Assembly (NCBI GenBank): GCA_046330935.1
Contig: JAXLRU010000010.1
Span: 1-64,000 of the forward strand
DNA length: 64,000 nucleotides
Direction of reading: 5' to 3'
Source: JAXLRU01 sp046330935
Lineage (GTDB): Bacteria; Actinomycetota; Actinomycetes; Actinomycetales; Kineosporiaceae
Positions 46,109 through 54,873 of this stretch are shown piece after piece. A model generated the notes under the pieces. The model made no database searches. It was not told where the DNA came from and saw only the letters and a list, made by a program, of their open reading frames with translations. The stretch's first letter is position 1. Each line of letters begins with the position of its first letter. A program made the translations under genes and the position numbers.

Positions 46109-46768
46109 GTGAGCGACGTCCCCCCGCAGGAATCCCGCCCGCTCGGCGCCGTCGTCGCCGACCTGCGGGCCGCGTTCCTCGAGGTCCTGCAGGCGGCGGG
46201 CCCGACGGCGCCCACGCTGTGCGAGGGGTGGACGGCGCACGACCTGGCCGCCCACGTCGTCGCGCGGGAACGCAGGCCGCTGGCCGACGCCGGGCTGGTC
46301 GTGCCCGCGCTGGCCGGATGGACCGAGCGGACCCGGCTGCCCACCGCCCGGCACTCCTTCCCGAACCTGCTCGAGCAGGTGCGGGAAGGGCCCGGCCGGT
46401 TCAGCCCGTTCTCGCTGCCAGGCGTCGAGGGCCTCGCCAACCTCGTGGAGTTCACCGTGCACCTGCAGGACGCCGCCCGACCGGCCGGCGTGGTCGTGCC
46501 CCAGGTGGCGGGCCTGGAGCGCGCGGTCGTGGGCCAGCTCCGGCGCCAGGCACCCCTGCACCGTCGACGGCTGCCCGGCCCCGTGGTGCTGCGCACCGCC
46601 GACGGCGAGCGGATGTGGGACGTGCCGCCCTCGCCCGAGCCGGTCGTCGTCACCGGCCCTCCGGTCGAGCTGCTGCTGTTCCTCACCGGCAGGTCGGCCG
46701 CCCGGGTCGAGATCGAGGGGCCCGCCGAGGCCGTCGCCCGGGTGCGCGCCGCCTCCCTCGGCCTGTGA
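46109..46768 (+). CDS. TIGR03085-type metal-binding protein (maleylpyruvate isomerase/DinB fold)
   Basis: 219 residues of the actinobacterial mycothiol-dependent maleylpyruvate isomerase N-terminal superfamily. The recognisable core is TLCEGWTAHDLAAHVVARERRPLAD (about residues 32-56), with histidines placed for metal binding, and a later LVEFTVHLQDAARP. Enzyme activity unknown. GTG 46109 follows CAGGAT (46097-46102) by 6 nt, a leaderless start. Divergent from the ABC exporter pair; 58 bp separates starts. Confidence 0.82.
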   Translation: MSDVPPQESRPLGAVVADLRAAFLEVLQAAGPTAPTLCEGWTAHDLAAHVVARERRPLADAGLVVPALAGWTERTRLPTARHSFPNLLEQVREGPGRFSPFSLPGVEGLANLVEFTVHLQDAARPAGVVVPQVAGLERAVVGQLRRQAPLHRRRLPGPVVLRTADGERMWDVPPSPEPVVVTGPPVELLLFLTGRSAARVEIEGPAEAVARVRAASLGL

Positions 46769-46854
46769 CCCGGCCGCCCCGGCGATAACCGGTCGATCAC
46801 GCGCCCCGGCCCTCGGTAGCGTCGGTGGCCAGGGCGGGCGGGATGGAGGACGGC

Positions 46855-48153
46855 ATGGTGCAGGCAGGACGACCGGTGGGTCCCGAGGTCGTGGACGTCG
46901 ACCCCGAGGGCCCGCTCCTGGCCCCCTGGCTGCGCGCGGTGCGTCTCGTCTTCAAGGACACCTCGCCCGTCGACGACGCGCTCCTGGCCCACCGCCGGAA
47001 GTTCTTCGTGCCGCACCGCGTGCTCGCCGTCCTCGACGACGGCGAGGTGGTCGGCACCTTCCGCTCCTGGGACACCGGGCTGAGCGTCCCCGGGCCGGGC
47101 GCCGCCGCCGTCACCGTGCCCGGCACCGCGGTCAGCAGCGTCACGGTCGCCCCCACGCACCGCAGGCGCGGCGTCCTCACCCGGCTCATGACCGACCACC
47201 TGCGGGACGCGCGCGAGCGCGGCGTCGCGGCCGCGGCCCTGATCGCCAGCGAGGGCACCATCTACGGCCGGTACGGGTTCGGCGTGGCCACCCAGAGCAC
47301 GAAGTGGCGGATCGACGTCCCTCGAGCGAGGGCTGCCGGGATCGGCGGGCCCGTCGAGGGCCGATTCCGGCACGTGGATGGGGCGGCGCTGCGCGCCGTC
47401 GCGCCCGAGATCGCCGAAGCCGCCAGGCGGCCCGGCACGATCGACCGTCCCGAGCCCTGGTGGGACGTCAGCCTCGGCATCGACCCGCCGCGGGCAGCCG
47501 GCGCCCCGCCCGTGCTCAACGCCGTGCTGCTGCGCGACGGGGCCCCCGCCGGGGCGTCGTCCGCACCCGACGTCGAGGGCTACGTGCGCTACGAGGTGCG
47601 CGAGCGCTGGGAGGGTCGCGACATCCGCACGGAGGTCGAGGTGGTGGAGCTCGAGGGCCGCACCCCCGCGGCGACCGCGCGCCTGTGGGGCTACGTGGCC
47701 GGCCTCGACCTCGTGGCCACCGTGGTCGCCGACGAGCGCCCCGTGGACGAGCCGCTGCCATGGCTGCTCGCCGACCCCCGGGCCGCCGCCTCCTCCGGCC
47801 CGATGGACTTCCTCTGGGTGCGCCCTCTGGACGTGGCGGCCCTGCTCTCCGGACGCGGGTACCCGGCGTGCCCCGACGGGTCGCTCACGCTGGAGGTGCG
47901 GGACCGTCTAGGTCTCGCCTCCGGCACCTACCGTCTCGACATCGCGGGCGGTACGGGGAGATGCACGCGGGCCGACGTCGTTCCCGACGTCGTCCTCGAC
48001 GTCGACGTGCTCGGCGCCGCGTGCCTGGGCGAGCGGGGCTGGCTGGGCGCGGCCCTGCGCGGCAAGGTCACCGAGCATCGTGAAGGGGCGCTGCTGCGCC
48101 TGGCGGGGCTCCTGCAGACGCCCTCGGCACCCTGGGCGGCGACGGGGTTCTGA
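46855..48153 (+). CDS. Eis-like multi-acetyltransferase (GNAT-GNAT-SCP2)
   Basis: 432-residue relative of mycobacterial Eis, which acetylates multiple amines of aminoglycosides and other substrates. N-terminal GNAT motif A VSSVTVAPTHRRRGVLTRLM (about 92-111); the IYGRYGFGVATQ segment (about 135) carries the Tyr used as general acid in Eis; the C-terminal ~100 residues resemble a sterol-carrier-like domain; the final residue is Phe, whose carboxylate acts as general base in Eis. ATG 46855 has GGAGG 5 nt upstream. Natural substrate unknown; a resistance role is only a possibility. Confidence 0.85.
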   Translation: MVQAGRPVGPEVVDVDPEGPLLAPWLRAVRLVFKDTSPVDDALLAHRRKFFVPHRVLAVLDDGEVVGTFRSWDTGLSVPGPGAAAVTVPGTAVSSVTVAPTHRRRGVLTRLMTDHLRDARERGVAAAALIASEGTIYGRYGFGVATQSTKWRIDVPRARAAGIGGPVEGRFRHVDGAALRAVAPEIAEAARRPGTIDRPEPWWDVSLGIDPPRAAGAPPVLNAVLLRDGAPAGASSAPDVEGYVRYEVRERWEGRDIRTEVEVVELEGRTPAATARLWGYVAGLDLVATVVADERPVDEPLPWLLADPRAAASSGPMDFLWVRPLDVAALLSGRGYPACPDGSLTLEVRDRLGLASGTYRLDIAGGTGRCTRADVVPDVVLDVDVLGAACLGERGWLGAALRGKVTEHREGALLRLAGLLQTPSAPWAATGF

Positions 48154-48227
48154 ACCGGGACGTCGGGCCCGCCCGGCGCGTGCGGGTGTTCTAGGGTGGG
48201 CCGCCCCCACCCCGACAGGAGCAGGTC

Positions 48228-49127
48228 ATGAGCGACGACGCCGCAGGACCCGTCCAGGACGGGCCCGTCGCCGGGAGCCCGCTGCCCCCGCCCGCCCCTG
48301 TCAGCCCCGAGCCGCCGACCGCGCCGGCGGCGCCCGTCGGCGCCACCCGTGCAGGCGGCGGCAACGGGGCCAGGCTCGTCGCGGCCGTCGCACTCCTGCT
48401 CGTCGGGGGCTGCCTCGGCTCGGTGATCACGCTGATCGTGACGCAGGGCTCCTCCGGATCCGGCACCCGCACGGTCGGCGCCTCCGCGCCCGCGTCCCAG
48501 GCCGCATCGCAAGCGGGGGCGCCGTCTGCAGCTCCGGGCCGCTTGGTCGAGCCCCGCAACACCACCCAGGGCGCCATCGTCGTCGGGAACCCTCAGGCTC
48601 CCGTGCACCTGCGGGTGTACGAGGACTACCTGTGCCCCTACTGCGGCGAGTTCGAGCGCGAGAACGCCCAGCAGCTGGCCCGGTGGATCGAGGCGGGCAC
48701 CGTCTCCGTCGACTACCGCACGGTCGCGATCCTCGACGAGGCCACGAGCACCGCCTACTCCACGCGCGCGGCGATGGCCTCGGCCGCCGTGCGGGACACC
48801 TCCCCCGCGGCCTGGCCCGCCTTCCACGCGGCGCTGTTCGCCTCCCAGCCCGCCGAGGGCGGCGCGGGGCTCACGGACGCGACGCTCGCCGGCATGGCCG
48901 CCCAGGTGGGCGCGTCCGCCGACGTCGTGCGGGAGGCCCTCGCCGACCGCCGCTACGCGCCGTGGGTGGGGGCGGTGACGCAGTCCGCGGGCCAGGGCCC
49001 CGACAAGCTCTCGGGCACCCCGACGGTGATCCTCGTCGACGTGAAGGCGAACAAGTCCACGCAGGTCGAGGACTGGAGCGCCGAGGCGCTGCGGACCTCC
49101 GTCGAGGCGTTGCTGCCCCGCTCCTGA
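48228..49127 (+). CDS. DsbA/thioredoxin-fold membrane-anchored oxidoreductase
   Basis: 299 residues. N-terminal Pro/Ala-rich cytoplasmic segment, one transmembrane helix (ARLVAAVALLLVGGCLGSVITLIV, about 48-70), a Ser/Ala linker and an extracytoplasmic thioredoxin-fold domain with CPYC active site (YEDYLCPYCGEFE, about 130-142) and a cis-Pro segment (SGTPTVILVD, about 263). Typical actinobacterial membrane-tethered DsbA, likely forming disulfides in secreted proteins. ATG 48228 has AGGAG 7-8 nt upstream; TAGGGT at about 48192 may be the -10. Confidence 0.9.
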   Translation: MSDDAAGPVQDGPVAGSPLPPPAPVSPEPPTAPAAPVGATRAGGGNGARLVAAVALLLVGGCLGSVITLIVTQGSSGSGTRTVGASAPASQAASQAGAPSAAPGRLVEPRNTTQGAIVVGNPQAPVHLRVYEDYLCPYCGEFERENAQQLARWIEAGTVSVDYRTVAILDEATSTAYSTRAAMASAAVRDTSPAAWPAFHAALFASQPAEGGAGLTDATLAGMAAQVGASADVVREALADRRYAPWVGAVTQSAGQGPDKLSGTPTVILVDVKANKSTQVEDWSAEALRTSVEALLPRS

Positions 49128-49142
49128 GCGGCGGCGGGTCGT

Positions 49143-49180
49143 GCGAGGCCCCCCGTCGGACGGGGGCCGATCAGCCTCGC
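49143..49180. terminator. Two-part hairpin between the DsbA-like gene and the PH-domain gene
   Basis: Inner stem GGCCCCC/GGGGGCC and outer stem GCGAGGC/GCCTCGC (49143-49149 with 49174-49180) bracket convergent gene ends. The right outer arm covers the last codon of the PH-domain gene. Confidence 0.55.
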
Positions 49181-49644
49181 TCGCCCGCGTGCAGGGCGAC
49201 GAGCGTGGCGAGGCGACGCGCGGCGGCCACCGCCGCCTCGCCGTCGGAGCGCTGCACGGCCATCACGGGCAGCGACTCACCGTCGCCGAGGTCGAGCACC
49301 GCCCAGGGCGAGCCGCCGCCGAAGCGCACCTCGGTGATCTGCTCCCAGGGCACGACGGTGTCGACGACGAGGTTGCGCACGCGCAGACCGTCCTCGCCGG
49401 GCACCGCCAGGACGCGGGAGAACCACCACAGGATGGCGGCGACAGCGACGCCCACCGCGACGACGCCGACCCGGTCGAGCGGGCGGAAGCCACCCGAGCC
49501 CCCGCCGGGCAGGACCGCCGCCACGACGGCGAGGACGCCCACGGTGGCCACGGCCACGCCGCGCGCGACGAGCAGCGACACCCGCGGCCTGATCGGTGCG
49601 TGCAGCTGCGCCCGGCGGCGGGCCCGCTCGGCGTCCTCGGTCAC
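49171..49644 (-). CDS. PH-domain membrane protein downstream of hisG
   Basis: 157 residues: two transmembrane helices near the N-terminus (VAVATVGVLAVVAAVL; VGVVAVGVAVAAILWWF) followed by a bacterial PH-like segment (LRVRNLVVDTVVPWEQITEVRFGGG) and a short helix. Proteins of this type sit after hisG in many actinomycetes; function unknown. GTG 49644 overlaps the hisG stop by 4 nt. Confidence 0.8.
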   Translation of the reverse strand: MTEDAERARRRAQLHAPIRPRVSLLVARGVAVATVGVLAVVAAVLPGGGSGGFRPLDRVGVVAVGVAVAAILWWFSRVLAVPGEDGLRVRNLVVDTVVPWEQITEVRFGGGSPWAVLDLGDGESLPVMAVQRSDGEAAVAAARRLATLVALHAGERG

Positions 49645-50489
49645 AGGCGGCAGGCGTGGATGCCGGTGACGAGGATCGCGCGGGCGCCCAGCGCGTACAG
49701 GTCGTCCATCACCTGGTTCGTGCCCTTGCGGGGCACCATGGCGCGCACGGCGACCCAGGCCCGGTCGTGCAGCGGGGAGACGGTGGGCGATTCCAGACCG
49801 GGCGTGATCGCGCAGGCGCGCTCCACGAGCTCGACCGGGCAGTCGTAGTCCATCAGCACGTACTGCCGGGCGACCAGCACGCCCTGCAGGCGCCGGACGA
49901 GCACGTCGACCCGCGGGTCGACGTCGGCGCCCTTGCGCCGGATCAGCACCGCCTCGGACTTGAGGATCGGCTCGCCGAAGATGTCGAGGCCCTGGGCGCG
50001 CAGCGTGGCGCCGGTCTCGACCACGTCGGCGACGACGTCGGCCACGCCGAGCTGCACGGCGGTCTCCACCGCGCCGTCGAGCCGGACCACGGAGGCGCCG
50101 ACGCCGCGTTCGCGCAGGTAGGCGTCGACCAGCCCGGCGTAGCTGGTGGCGACCCGCCGACCCTCCAGGTCGGCCAGCGAGGCGACCTCCCCGCGGGGGC
50201 CCGCGAAGCGGAACGTCGACCGGGCGAAGTCCAGCGGCATGACCTCCTCGGCGTCGGCGCCGGAGTCCAGCAGCAGGTCACGGCCCGTCACGCCCACCTC
50301 GAGGGTGCCCGAGCCGACGTAGGTGGCGATGTCGCGGGGGCGCAGGAAGAAGAACTCGACGTCGTTGTCGACGTCGTTCAGGACCAGCTCGCGGCCGCCG
50401 TCGCGGCGCTGGCGGTACCCCGCCTCACGCAGCATCTGGCTGGCGGGCTCGGACAGCGCGCCCTTGTTGGGCACGGCGATGCGCAGCAT
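49641..50489 (-). CDS. hisG: ATP phosphoribosyltransferase, long form
   Basis: First and feedback-regulated step of histidine synthesis. 282 residues, the long form with a C-terminal regulatory domain that binds histidine. Starts MLRIAVPNKGALSEPASQML. Motifs: LEVGVTGRDLLLDSGAD (about 62), ELGVADVVADVVETG-like segment LGVADVVADVVETGATL (about 150). ATG 50489. Follows hisE by 69 bp and precedes the PH-domain gene, with which it is coupled. Confidence 0.97.
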   Translation of the reverse strand: MLRIAVPNKGALSEPASQMLREAGYRQRRDGGRELVLNDVDNDVEFFFLRPRDIATYVGSGTLEVGVTGRDLLLDSGADAEEVMPLDFARSTFRFAGPRGEVASLADLEGRRVATSYAGLVDAYLRERGVGASVVRLDGAVETAVQLGVADVVADVVETGATLRAQGLDIFGEPILKSEAVLIRRKGADVDPRVDVLVRRLQGVLVARQYVLMDYDCPVELVERACAITPGLESPTVSPLHDRAWVAVRAMVPRKGTNQVMDDLYALGARAILVTGIHACRL

Positions 50490-50558
50490 GGCGAACCTCT
50501 CGGAAGCGGGGGGAGAGCGCGGAGGCGGACGGCGCCGCCGGAGGGGACGTCTATCGGC

Positions 50559-50822
50559 TCACAGATGCCGGTAGACGTCCTCCAGCTCCAGCCCACTGGC
50601 GATCATGAGGACCTGCGCGTGGTAGAAGAGCTGGGAGATCTCCTCGGCGGTGCGCTCGGGCCCCTCGTGCTCGGCCGCCATCCAGGACTCGGCGGCCTCC
50701 TCCAGCACCTTCTTGCCGATGAAATGGACGCCCGCGTCGAGCTCCGCCACGGTCCCGGACCCCTCGGGCCGGGTACGGGCCCGCTCCTGCAACTGCGCGA
50801 ACAGCTCCTCGAACGTCTTCAC
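50559..50822 (-). CDS. hisE: Phosphoribosyl-ATP pyrophosphatase
   Basis: Second step of histidine synthesis. 87 residues, single all-alpha MazG-like domain. Metal-binding helices show GKKVLEEAAESWMAA and TAEEISQLFYHAQVLM. GTG 50822 (MKTFEELFAQLQ) follows TAACCT by about 8 nt, so it may have its own leaderless promoter between ribH and hisE. Confidence 0.95.
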   Translation of the reverse strand: MKTFEELFAQLQERARTRPEGSGTVAELDAGVHFIGKKVLEEAAESWMAAEHEGPERTAEEISQLFYHAQVLMIASGLELEDVYRHL

Positions 50823-50875
50823 GAGGCTGAAGGTTATCGCCCGTGCGGGACCGACCGGGACGCCGAGCGTCCCGG

Positions 50876-51376
50876 TCAGCCCGCCGAGCCGACGAGCGCG
50901 GGGCCGGCCTCGACCTCGCGCAGCAGGAGCGCCGTGCGCAGGGCGGCCCACGTGGCCTCGTAACCCTTGTCCTCCTGCGAGCCGGGCAACCCCGCCCGCG
51001 CCACGGCCTGGTCGACGGTGTCGCACGTGAGGACCCCGAAGCCCACCGGCACTCCCGTGCGCACCGCCACCTCGGTGAGGCCCTGCGTGGCGGCGGAGCA
51101 GACGTACTCGAAGTGCGGCGTCCCCCCGCGCACCACGACGCCGAGCGCCACGATCGCGTCGACGTGGGCGGCGATCCGCGCCGCAGCCACGGGCAGCTCG
51201 AACGTGCCGGGGACGTCGAGGCGCAGGACCTCCGTGACGCCCGCGTCGGCCAGCGCCCGATCGGAGCCGGCGCGCAGCCCGCCCATCACCGTCTCGTGCC
51301 ACGTCGAGGCGATCACCGCCACGCGCAGACCGGAAGCCTCCAGCCGGGTCACGCCCGGGGCACCGTCACCACTCAC
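50876..51376 (-). CDS. ribH: 6,7-dimethyl-8-ribityllumazine synthase
   Basis: Condenses the ribityl-pyrimidine with dihydroxybutanone phosphate. 166 residues. Motifs: RVAVIASTWHETVMGGL (about 21), VPGTFELPVAA (about 55), and the active-site His in VVVRGGTPHFEYV (about 85). GTG 51376 lies 11 nt inside the ribBA end. Last rib gene before hisE. Confidence 0.96.
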   Translation of the reverse strand: MSGDGAPGVTRLEASGLRVAVIASTWHETVMGGLRAGSDRALADAGVTEVLRLDVPGTFELPVAAARIAAHVDAIVALGVVVRGGTPHFEYVCSAATQGLTEVAVRTGVPVGFGVLTCDTVDQAVARAGLPGSQEDKGYEATWAALRTALLLREVEAGPALVGSAG

Positions 51377-52787
51377 CGTCGGTCCTCGTCTCTTCCTCGG
51401 CGGTCGTGGCCGCCGTCGTCGCGCCGCCGAAGCGCCCGCGCGCCCCGGAGCTGCCGTTGATGGGTGCACTGACCAGGCTGAGGTGATGCCCCAGCAGGTC
51501 GCGCTTGGTCGTCAGGTAGGCCGTGTTGTGCGGGCCGAGGCCCACCTCGAGGGGCTGGCGGCGCTCGACGTCGATGCCGGCGGCGCGCAACCCCTCCACC
51601 TTGGCGGGGTTGTTGGTCAGCAGCGTGATCCGGGTCAGCCCCAGGTCGGCCAGGATCGCGGCGGCCGCGCCGTACTCGCGGGCGTCGACCGGCAGGCCCT
51701 GGACGGCGTTGGCCTCGACGGTGTCCAGCCCGCCGTCCTGCAGCCGGTAGGCGTTGAGCTTGGCCAGCAACCCGATCCCCCGGCCCTCGTGCCCGCGCAG
51801 ATACACGACGACGCCGCCCGTGGCCGCCGCCGTCCGCAGCGCGGCCTCGAGCTGAGGCCCGCAGTCGCAGCGCAGCGACCCGAAGGCGTCGCCCGTGAGG
51901 CACTCGGAGTGGACCCGCACGGCGCACCCCTGCACCGGTCCGGTGCCGCCGGGCCGCTCGCCCAGCAGCGCCACGTGCTCGTCGCCGGTGAGCAGGTCGC
52001 GGTACCCGATGGCGCGCAGGGTGCCGGCGGCCGTGGGCACGACGGTCTGCGCCGCCCGCGCCACCCGGGCCGTGGTGGTGGCGGCCACCGGCGCGGGACC
52101 CGCCACGGTGGCAGGCCTGCCCACCTCGACGGCGTCGGGGCCGGACTCCTGCGCGCTCCGGTAGGCCACGAGGTCGGCGACGCTGATCAGGGGCAGCCCG
52201 TGCGCGTCGGCCAGGGCACGCAGCCCCGGCAGCCGGGTGAGCGTGCCGTCGTCGTCGACGACCTCCGCGATGACGCCGACCGGCGCCAGCCCGGCGAGGC
52301 GGCAGAGGTCCACCGACGCCTCGGTGTGGCCGCGGCGCTCGAGGACCCCGCCGGGGCGCGCACGCAGCGGGAACACGTGGCCGGGGCGGACGAAGTCGCT
52401 GGGTGCCGCCTGCGCCGAGGCGAGCAGCCGCACCGTCGTCGTCCGGTCGGCGGCGCTGATGCCGGTGCCCACCCCCTGGCGCGCGTCGACCGAGACCGTG
52501 TACGCGGTCTGCCGCGGGTCCTCGTTGCGGGCGACCATGGGGGGCAGGTCGAGCCGGTCGGCCAGGTCGTCGGGCATCGGCGCGCAGAGCACGCCGGAGG
52601 TGTGGCGCACCGTCCACGCGATCCACCGGGGCGAGGCCAGCTGCGCGGCGAGGATGACGTCGCCCTCGTTCTCGCGGTCGGCGTCGTCGACGACGAGCAC
52701 CGGCAGGCCGGCGCGCAGCGCCGCGACCGCGGCCTCGACCTCGTCCAGCCGGACGTCGGGCCCCGCCTGCTGCGGCTCGGCGCTCAC
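51366..52787 (-). CDS. ribBA: Bifunctional DHBP synthase / GTP cyclohydrolase II
   Basis: 473-residue fusion supplying both riboflavin precursors. The first half is RibB: acidic loop VVDDADRENEGDVIL (about 40) and RRGHTEASVDLC (about 155). The second half is RibA: zinc cysteines in VHSECLTGDAFGSLRCDCG (about 300) and LRGHEGRGIGLLAK (about 335). A 40-residue Ala/Thr linker joins them. The C-terminus has a ~35-residue low-complexity tail (GSSGARGRFGG...). GTG 52787 overlaps the ribE stop by 4 nt. Confidence 0.97.
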   Translation of the reverse strand: MSAEPQQAGPDVRLDEVEAAVAALRAGLPVLVVDDADRENEGDVILAAQLASPRWIAWTVRHTSGVLCAPMPDDLADRLDLPPMVARNEDPRQTAYTVSVDARQGVGTGISAADRTTTVRLLASAQAAPSDFVRPGHVFPLRARPGGVLERRGHTEASVDLCRLAGLAPVGVIAEVVDDDGTLTRLPGLRALADAHGLPLISVADLVAYRSAQESGPDAVEVGRPATVAGPAPVAATTTARVARAAQTVVPTAAGTLRAIGYRDLLTGDEHVALLGERPGGTGPVQGCAVRVHSECLTGDAFGSLRCDCGPQLEAALRTAAATGGVVVYLRGHEGRGIGLLAKLNAYRLQDGGLDTVEANAVQGLPVDAREYGAAAAILADLGLTRITLLTNNPAKVEGLRAAGIDVERRQPLEVGLGPHNTAYLTTKRDLLGHHLSLVSAPINGSSGARGRFGGATTAATTAEEETRTDGEW

Positions 52788-54523
52788 GAGCGCGTCCCCA
52801 GCAGCCGCTCGACGTACTTGGCCAGGACGTCGACCTCGAGGTTGACCCGCTCCCCCGGCGACCGGCTGCCCAGCGTCGTCCGCTGGAGCGTCTCGGGGAT
52901 CAACGACACGCTGAACCAGGCGCCCTCGGGGCCGTCGTCGACGACCTCGACGACCGTGAGCGACACGCCGTCGACGGTCACCGACCCCTTCTCGACCAGG
53001 TAGCGCGCCAGCCCGGCGGGCAGGCCGATCCGCACGATCTCCCAGTGCTCGGAGGGCTGGCGCGACAGGACCGTGCCGGTGCCGTCGACGTGGCCCTGCA
53101 CGACGTGCCCGCCGAACCGGCCCGACGCCGCCATCGGGCGCTCCAGGTTGACCGGGGACCCCTCCTGGAGGTCGCCCAGGCCGGTCCGGGTCAACGTCTC
53201 GGCCATGACGTCGGCGGTGAACCAGTCCTCGCCGTACTCGACCACCGTCAGGCAGACGCCGTTGACGGCGATGGACGCCCCGGGCCCTGCGTCGGTCAGG
53301 ACCTGGCTGCCGCGCACGGTCAGGCGCGCGGCGTCGGGCAGGGTGGTGACGGCGGCGACGCTGCCGAGTTCCTCGACGATGCCGGTGAACATCGGGGTGT
53401 TCCTCTCCTCGCGGGACGGTGGTGCGGGGGGCACGGGCTCCGGGTGCTGCGGGGGTGGGTGCGGGCAGGCCACGATCCGGACGTCGCCGCCGACCAGGGC
53501 CACGTCGGCGACCTCCAGCCGCAGGATGTCGCCGATGGTCTCGACGCCGAGACCCGCGACCGCCGCCGGCCCGCCTCCCAGCAGCGCCGGCGCCAGGTAG
53601 GCGACGACCTCGTCGACCAGCCCTGCGCGCAGGAACGCCGCCGCCAACCGTGGCCCTCCCTCCAGGAAGGCGTGGCGCACCTCGCGTGCCCATAGAGCCG
53701 CGAGCACGTCCGCGGGATTCCCGTCGGTCAGGACGACGGTGGGCGCGGCGTCGTCGAGGACGCGGGCCGTCGGCGGCACGGGGCGGGTGCCGACCACCAC
53801 GCGCAAGGGCTGGGCGGAGGCGGGACGGCCGTCCTCGCCGCGGACGGTGAGCTGCGGGTCGTCGGCGAGCACCGTGCCCGTGCCGACGACGACGGCGTCG
53901 GCCTCGGCGCGGCGGCGGTGGACGTCGGCGCGCGCGGCGGCGGAGGTGATCCACCGGCTGGTCCCGTCGGCGGCGGCGCTGCGACCGTCGAGGGTCGCGG
54001 CGAACTTCCAGGTCACGAACGGGCGGCCCAGGGCCATCGCGTGCAGCCAGCGGCGGTTGAGCGCCGCCGCCTCCTCACGCAGCAGCCCGGAGGCGACGTC
54101 GACTCCCGCCCGGCGCAGGAGGGCGGCGCCACCGGCGGCCTGCGCGTTGGGGTCGTCGACGGCGTGCACGACCCGCCGGACGCCGGCGGCGATCAGCGCG
54201 AGGGCGCAGGGGCCCGTGCGCCCGGTGTGCGAGCAGGGTTCGAGGGTGACCACAGCCGTGAGGCCGCGGGCGATCCCGGTGACGTCGGCCGCGCCGGCTC
54301 GGGCGCGGAGGTCCTCCAGCGCCGCGGCCTCGGCGTGCGCGGTGCCCGCCCCGGCATGCCACCCCTGGGCGACGACGGCGCCGGAGTCGTCCAGCAGGAC
54401 GCAGCCCACGCGCGGGTTGGGGCCGGTCGCGGGGCCACGGGCAGCGAGCTCGAGCGCCGCGCGCATCGCGGCCTGCTCGGCCGGCGAGAACGCCGGGGAA
54501 CCGGCGACGGCGGGAAGCTGCAC
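52784..54523 (-). CDS. ribD-ribE: RibD-RibE fused frame: deaminase/reductase plus riboflavin synthase
   Basis: One 579-residue frame. N-terminal RibD: deaminase zinc motif TAHAEAAAL (about 55) and LEPCSHTGRTGPC (about 83), then reductase FVTWKFAATLDGR (about 160). After a Pro-rich linker (HPPPQHPEPVPPAPP, about 355-370) the frame continues without a stop into riboflavin synthase alpha from residue 378 (MFTGIVEELGSV), with both lumazine-binding repeats (NGVCLTVVE, VDGVSLTVVE). In most bacteria these are separate genes. An internal ribosome binding site precedes the RibE Met at 53392, so separate RibE is possible. GTG 54523 has GGAG 8 nt upstream. Controlled by an FMN riboswitch. Confidence 0.93.
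   Translation of the reverse strand: MQLPAVAGSPAFSPAEQAAMRAALELAARGPATGPNPRVGCVLLDDSGAVVAQGWHAGAGTAHAEAAALEDLRARAGAADVTGIARGLTAVVTLEPCSHTGRTGPCALALIAAGVRRVVHAVDDPNAQAAGGAALLRRAGVDVASGLLREEAAALNRRWLHAMALGRPFVTWKFAATLDGRSAAADGTSRWITSAAARADVHRRRAEADAVVVGTGTVLADDPQLTVRGEDGRPASAQPLRVVVGTRPVPPTARVLDDAAPTVVLTDGNPADVLAALWAREVRHAFLEGGPRLAAAFLRAGLVDEVVAYLAPALLGGGPAAVAGLGVETIGDILRLEVADVALVGGDVRIVACPHPPPQHPEPVPPAPPSREERNTPMFTGIVEELGSVAAVTTLPDAARLTVRGSQVLTDAGPGASIAVNGVCLTVVEYGEDWFTADVMAETLTRTGLGDLQEGSPVNLERPMAASGRFGGHVVQGHVDGTGTVLSRQPSEHWEIVRIGLPAGLARYLVEKGSVTVDGVSLTVVEVVDDGPEGAWFSVSLIPETLQRTTLGSRSPGERVNLEVDVLAKYVERLLGTRS
53401..53410 (-). promoter_or_regulatory. Internal ribosome binding site for RibE
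   Basis: Minus strand GAGGAGAGGA ends 8 nt before ATG 53392 inside the ribD-ribE frame. It would allow a 202-residue riboflavin synthase to be made alone. Confidence 0.6.
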
Positions 54524-54664
54524 GATGGTGGCTCCGGATCGCGTCGTGGCCGTGGGGCCGTCGGGGACGCGGGTTCCGGGGACGCGCGGCAACCGGACAC
54601 CTGGGCGCGCCGCAGCGCCGCCGTGCCCGGACACCGAGCAGCGTGGACACCGTGACGGTGCCCA

Positions 54665-54795
54665 CGCGCGTGCTGCCTCCCATCCGGACTTTCACCGTCG
54701 GTCCTGGAGTTCCACCAGGTCAACCGCCCGCTGGCTGCGGACGGGTCGCGGACTGTCACCGCCGGTTCGGACTTGCACCGACCCCGGAGCACGCG
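54665..54795 (-). ncRNA. FMN riboswitch (RFN element)
   Basis: Between rpe and ribD on the minus strand. Conserved blocks in order: GGTCGGTGCAAGTCC, ACCGGCGGTGACAGTCC, a variable stem (GCAGCCAGCGGGCGGT region), GGAACTCCAGGACCGACGG, TGAAAGTCCGGATGGGAGG. The element ends about 140 nt before the ribD start. FMN binding should repress the rib operon. Confidence 0.93.
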
Positions 54796-54873
54796 TCGTG
54801 TCGGGACCAGCATGGCACCGCCGGGTAACGGGACGCGAGCGGGTCCCTCGTCACGGCGTCACGTGCGGGCGGA

